Shown one piece after another: positions 57,182 through 60,119 of a stretch of DNA of 60,119 bases. Below the pieces are notes generated by a model. The model did no database searches. It saw only the letters and a list, made by a program, of their open reading frames with translations, and was not told the DNA's origin. The translations under genes and the position numbers were made by a program. The stretch's first letter is position 1. Each line of letters begins with the position of its first letter. This DNA is from Nonlabens sp. (GTDB taxonomy: Bacteria; Bacteroidota; Bacteroidia; Flavobacteriales; Flavobacteriaceae), in the NCBI GenBank assembly GCA_020630715.1, contig JAHDIQ010000001.1, positions 246,294 through 306,412 on the forward strand, written 5' to 3'.

Positions 57182-59254
57182 ATGGAAGGAATCTTACCCA
57201 TTATTGTAACAGGAATAGGAATTATACTATTTCTAGTGATCGTTTACTTCGCAATCATTGCGTTGTTTTACAAAAAAGTACATCAAGGACAGGCGCTGGT
57301 GCGTACCGGTTTTGGCGGTACAAAAGTAGCTACAGATAAAGGTCTGTATGTAGTACCTGTATTTCACCGTGTAGAAGTCATGGACATATCTGTAAAGAAA
57401 ATCCAGATAGAACGTATGGGCGTGGAAGGATTGATCTGTAAAGACAACATGCGCGCAGATATTAAAGTAGCCTTTTTTGTACGTGTGAATAATGAGGTAG
57501 ATTTCATTAAGAAAGTAGCACAGACCATAGGCGTGGCACGTGCCTCTCGTAAAGAGACGCTTGAAGATCTTTTTGAAGCAAAATTCTCTGAGGCCTTAAA
57601 AACCGTAGGTAAAAAGTTTGAATTCACACAATTGTATGAGGCTCGTCGTGAATTCCGTGATGAGATCGTAGACATCATAGGTACAGATTTAAATGGATAT
57701 ACGCTAGAAGACTGTGCGATTGACTTTTTAGAGCAAACTGCAGTAAGCCACTTAAAGCCAGATAATATCTTAGATGCAGAAGGTATCAAGAAGATTACTG
57801 ACTTAACGGCTGCGCAAAACATTAAGGCAAATCTGATCAAGCGTGATGAAGAAAAAACCATACGTAAACAGGATGTTGAAGCGCGTGAAGCCATTCTAGA
57901 ACTAGATAAGCAACTGGCAGAAAAAGAAGAGCAACAAAAACGTGAAATTTCTAATATCAAATCTCGTGAAGAAGCAGAAATTCTAAAAGTTGCAGAGGAA
58001 GAACGCCTTAAGTCTGAAACCGCTCGCATCGCTACAGAAGAGAAAGTAAAAGTAGCCGAAGAAAACATGCAACGCCAGATCATCGTTGCTGAAAAGAATA
58101 AGCAACGTACAGATAAAGTAGAGACAGAACGTGTGGAAAAAGACCGCATGCTAGAATTAACAGAGCGTGAAAGAGTCGTAACACTAGCTCAAATCGAGAA
58201 AGAGAAAGTAGTAGAAGTTGAGAAAAAGAACATTCAAGATGTCATACGTGATCGTGTGATTCTAGAAAAAGGTGTAGTAGAAGAGCAGGAAAACATGAAA
58301 GATATTGAAGCTTTTAAAACTGCAGATCGTATCAAACAAGTAACCATCACAAATGCCGAGGCAAAAGCACAAGATGAATTAATACGTATTACAAAAGCTG
58401 CCGAAGCATCTAAACAAGCTGCCATCCAGCAGGCTGAAGAAATCAATATCGAAGCACTTGCTAAGAAAGAAGCAAGTGAAAAAGAGGCAGATGCTCGTAA
58501 AATTCTTGCAGAAGCAACTGCAAAAGAAGAAGCAACGGTAGGACTTTCTGAAGCACAAGTAATGCATGCAAAAGCTGAAGCTAGCGAACGACAAGGAATC
58601 GTAGATGCATTAATCATCCAGAAAAAAGCAGAGGCTGAAGCTAGCGGAATCACTGCAAAAGCTGAGGCTAAACGCAAAGATGGACTTGCAGAGGCTGAAG
58701 TAATTAAGGAAAAAGCCCTTGCAGATGCTGCTGGAATTGAAGAGAAAGCAGAAGCTATGAAGAAACTAGATGGTGTAGGAAAAGAACACGAAGAGTTCAA
58801 ACTACGTCTAGATAAGGAACTTCAAGTAGATCTAGCACAAATTAACATCCAGAAAGATATCGCAGATGCGCAAGCACAAGTGATAGGCGACGCATTGAAA
58901 GCCGCTAAGATTGATATTGTAGGTGGTGAGACTATGTTCTTTGAACAAATTATAGGTCAGATTACTAAGGCAAAAGGTTACGATAGATTAGTAAACCATT
59001 CTGAAACAGTGACTGAAGTTAAAGATGCCATCCTAGGTAACGATGATGTAAAAGGTAATTTACTAGATAAAGTAAAGGAGTTTGCAGATAAGTATAACAT
59101 CAGTTCAGAGGATATCAAGAACCTTACTATCGCAAATCTGTTGAGCAATCTACAGAACAAGTCTAACGATGGTGCTGAGCAGAACATGCTAAGCAACTTG
59201 ATGAACCTGGCAAAAGGAATGGGATTATCTAACAAGAAGTTAGGGAATATCTAA
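57182..59254 (+). CDS. Flotillin-family (SPFH/band 7) membrane protein
   Basis: A 690-residue protein of the YqiK/FloT type. It has an N-terminal membrane helix (about 5-30), a band 7/SPFH domain (about 35-220; VHQGQALVRTGFGGTKVATDKGLYVVPVFHRVEVMDISVKKIQIERMGVEG), a long Ala/Glu/Lys coiled coil with many EA-rich repeats (about 220-560) and a C-terminal part (ETMFFEQIIGQITKAKGYDRLVNHSE). Flotillins organise ordered membrane patches. The coiled coil is typical and probably causes oligomers. It closes the YbjN-PspA-zinc ribbon-NfeD-flotillin operon. The usual length is 500-700, so it is a full-size member. Confidence 0.94.
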   Translation: MEGILPIIVTGIGIILFLVIVYFAIIALFYKKVHQGQALVRTGFGGTKVATDKGLYVVPVFHRVEVMDISVKKIQIERMGVEGLICKDNMRADIKVAFFVRVNNEVDFIKKVAQTIGVARASRKETLEDLFEAKFSEALKTVGKKFEFTQLYEARREFRDEIVDIIGTDLNGYTLEDCAIDFLEQTAVSHLKPDNILDAEGIKKITDLTAAQNIKANLIKRDEEKTIRKQDVEAREAILELDKQLAEKEEQQKREISNIKSREEAEILKVAEEERLKSETARIATEEKVKVAEENMQRQIIVAEKNKQRTDKVETERVEKDRMLELTERERVVTLAQIEKEKVVEVEKKNIQDVIRDRVILEKGVVEEQENMKDIEAFKTADRIKQVTITNAEAKAQDELIRITKAAEASKQAAIQQAEEINIEALAKKEASEKEADARKILAEATAKEEATVGLSEAQVMHAKAEASERQGIVDALIIQKKAEAEASGITAKAEAKRKDGLAEAEVIKEKALADAAGIEEKAEAMKKLDGVGKEHEEFKLRLDKELQVDLAQINIQKDIADAQAQVIGDALKAAKIDIVGGETMFFEQIIGQITKAKGYDRLVNHSETVTEVKDAILGNDDVKGNLLDKVKEFADKYNISSEDIKNLTIANLLSNLQNKSNDGAEQNMLSNLMNLAKGMGLSNKKLGNI

Positions 59255-59423
59255 AACCATTTTCTGGGCGCTACCTGATTCTTTCAAGAGAAAGAATCAG
59301 GTCGGGCTATCCGCTATATCTTTTTAGGCTACCGCCATAAAAAGGATGCCGCTGCTATCCCTAGCGCTAGACACAACGGCGGAACACATTCCGCCCACGC
59401 TAGCACCAAACACCAACTCACTA
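59255..59423. repeat. Composite hairpin region upstream of the transposase gene
   Basis: It starts with a 12-bp perfect stem (59273-59284 with 59291-59302; loop CAAGAG), then a long imperfect hairpin (about 59305-59363, with arms GGCTATCCGCTATATC.. and its partly complementary partner) and a perfect 7-bp hairpin GGCGGAA-CACA-TTCCGCC (59378-59395). No T run follows the first, so it is not a classic terminator. The GGGCTATCCGC-type arms resemble repeats that I recall from many Bacteroidota genomes; this is memory, not a search. Confidence 0.7.
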
Positions 59424-60050
59424 ATGAATCTCCACAACCGAAAATCTCTTAGACTCAAAGGCTACGACTACACATCAGTCGGTAGATATTTTGTGACTAT
59501 AGTAACTAGAAATAGGCTGCATTTGTTCGGTAAGGTCGTAAATGGAGAAATGTTATTAAATGAGTTTGGTAAAATAGCAGAGCGTGAATGGATCAACACT
59601 TTGAGGCTAAGGAATAATGTTTCATTAGGAGCATTTATGATTATGCCAGATCATATTCATTTGGTCATAAACATTGAGGTGGCGACTCCTCAAACAAAAT
59701 ATTCTAACGAAGAGTTAGAACGTCGTGCTGGAGCAGTTGCAGGTAAAGATATATGTAAAGAAGGATCATTAGGAAGTCTAGTCAGAGGTTATAAAGCTAC
59801 GATAACAAATCAGGTCAAACAACTGATTTACGCATATCAGGAAGGGAAATCTACTATGACAGAAACAGCTTTGAATGAAATAAAGCCTTTGATAAGAAGA
59901 GTCGATATAAAGAAAACCATCTGGGTACGCAACTACCACGAAATAATCATAAGAGATCAACGAGCCTACCTAAACATAAGCAGGTACATCAATAACAATC
60001 CCAAAAAGTGGGATGAGGATCTCAAGAAAAAACTAGGACTACATGAGTGA
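59424..60050 (+). mobile_element. IS200-like Y1 transposase, REP-associated type (RAYT)
   Basis: A 208-residue transposase of the Y1/HUH family. The HUH metal site is MPDHIHLVINI (His-Ile-His). The opening (KSLRLKGYDYTSVGRYFVTIVTRNRLHLFGKVVNGEMLLNEFGKIAEREW) is the usual RAYT N-terminus. The C-terminal part RAYLNISRYINNNPKKW holds the likely catalytic Tyr. Such genes act on nearby hairpin repeats (REPs) and are usually domesticated rather than part of a full IS. Here hairpins flank the gene on both sides. I start at ATG 59424; the longer frame covers the hairpin region. Confidence 0.88.
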
Positions 60051-60060
60051 CACCACAAAA

Positions 60061-60119
60061 GGACGCGATGCGTCGCGTCCAAACAGCGATGCGTCGCGTC
60101 CAAACAGCGATGCGTCGCG
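60061..60119. repeat. Tandem GCGA-TGCG-TCGC hairpins at the window end
   Basis: GGACGCGA-TGCG-TCGCGTCC (60061-60080) is a perfect 8-bp stem with a TGCG loop. Two more copies of GCGATGCGTCGC follow at a 21-base period (60086 and 60107); the last is cut by the window edge. The same TGCG loop is found in the hairpins before the flotillin gene. Confidence 0.85.

Noticed and set aside
58234-58800. Long open frame on the minus strand inside the flotillin gene
   Set aside because: It is a shadow of the Ala/Glu/Lys-rich coiled coil on the plus strand (Ser/Ala/Phe-rich, no domain).
60061-60119. CRISPR-like array at the right edge
   Set aside because: The period is only 21 bases and the units are nearly identical throughout, with no unique spacers. 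They are hairpin repeats.

Overview
This window looks like a piece of the core chromosome of a marine-type member of the Flavobacteriaceae (Bacteroidota). The evidence is low GC, flavobacterial promoter elements of the form TTTG-N19..21-TAnnTTTG, few Shine-Dalgarno sites, type IX secretion (T9SS) cargo and PorP/SprF and PorG-like proteins, a BamA-OmpH-UppS-MurI block, and a cytochrome oxidase block split in the flavobacterial way. The genus is not decided; Nonlabens or Dokdonia relatives are a guess from memory. There is no prophage or large island. The only mobile gene is an IS200-like Y1 transposase (RAYT type) at the right edge.

Layout. 1-8.8 kb: a LytTR response regulator, then a leftward envelope block (murI, two OmpH/Skp chaperones, bamA, uppS, a PorG/DUF6089 barrel, nadK, a CBS protein). 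8.9-13.6 kb, rightward: pdxJ, an alpha/beta hydrolase, a FadL/OmpP1 channel, an SGNH lipoprotein, a small membrane protein. 13.7-17.2 kb: tig, clpP, clpX. 17.3-25.9 kb: a frameshifted lipoprotein gene, GH3, DUF2797, two small envelope proteins, AsmA, a queuosine-precursor transporter, and a HPPK-deoxynucleoside kinase fusion. 25.9-30.8 kb: a 1094-residue T9SS type B surface protein, a TrmH methyltransferase and PorP/SprF. 31.4-33.2 kb: a NifU-like protein, dodecin, tsaB. 33.2-40.3 kb: a MacAB/TolC-like export operon with two adaptors. 40.4-45.5 kb: oxidase subunits III (two copies) and IV, SCO factors, DUF420 and heme O synthase. 45.8-53.8 kb: a missed 57-residue PID-CTERM-like gene, leuS, ftsX-DUF3098-uppP-truB, an LEA-type lipoprotein and a LamG T9SS type A protein. 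53.9-60.1 kb: an XRE regulator, a YbjN-PspA-zinc ribbon-NfeD-flotillin membrane-stress operon, then the RAYT among hairpin repeats.

Main discovery candidate: a 16-bp perfect palindrome, CGCTTTCGCGAAAGCG, occurs 14 times (12 exact, 2 with one end base changed). The gaps are strikingly even (2.9-5.7 kb, mean about 4.15 kb, coefficient of variation about 0.22). It ignores gene borders: 11 copies lie inside genes and are read in all three frames, as AFAKA, RFRES or LSRKR. In four secreted proteins it encodes the signal-peptide cleavage site AFAKA|Q, and in the HPPK-kinase fusion it sits in the linker between the two enzymes. This looks like a genome-wide, distance-controlled DNA signal (a chromosome-organising protein site, for example) or a mobile palindrome with target immunity. 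A second, unrelated hairpin family with a TGCG or TACG loop surrounds the RAYT and lies in the flotillin operon, and may be its REP partner.
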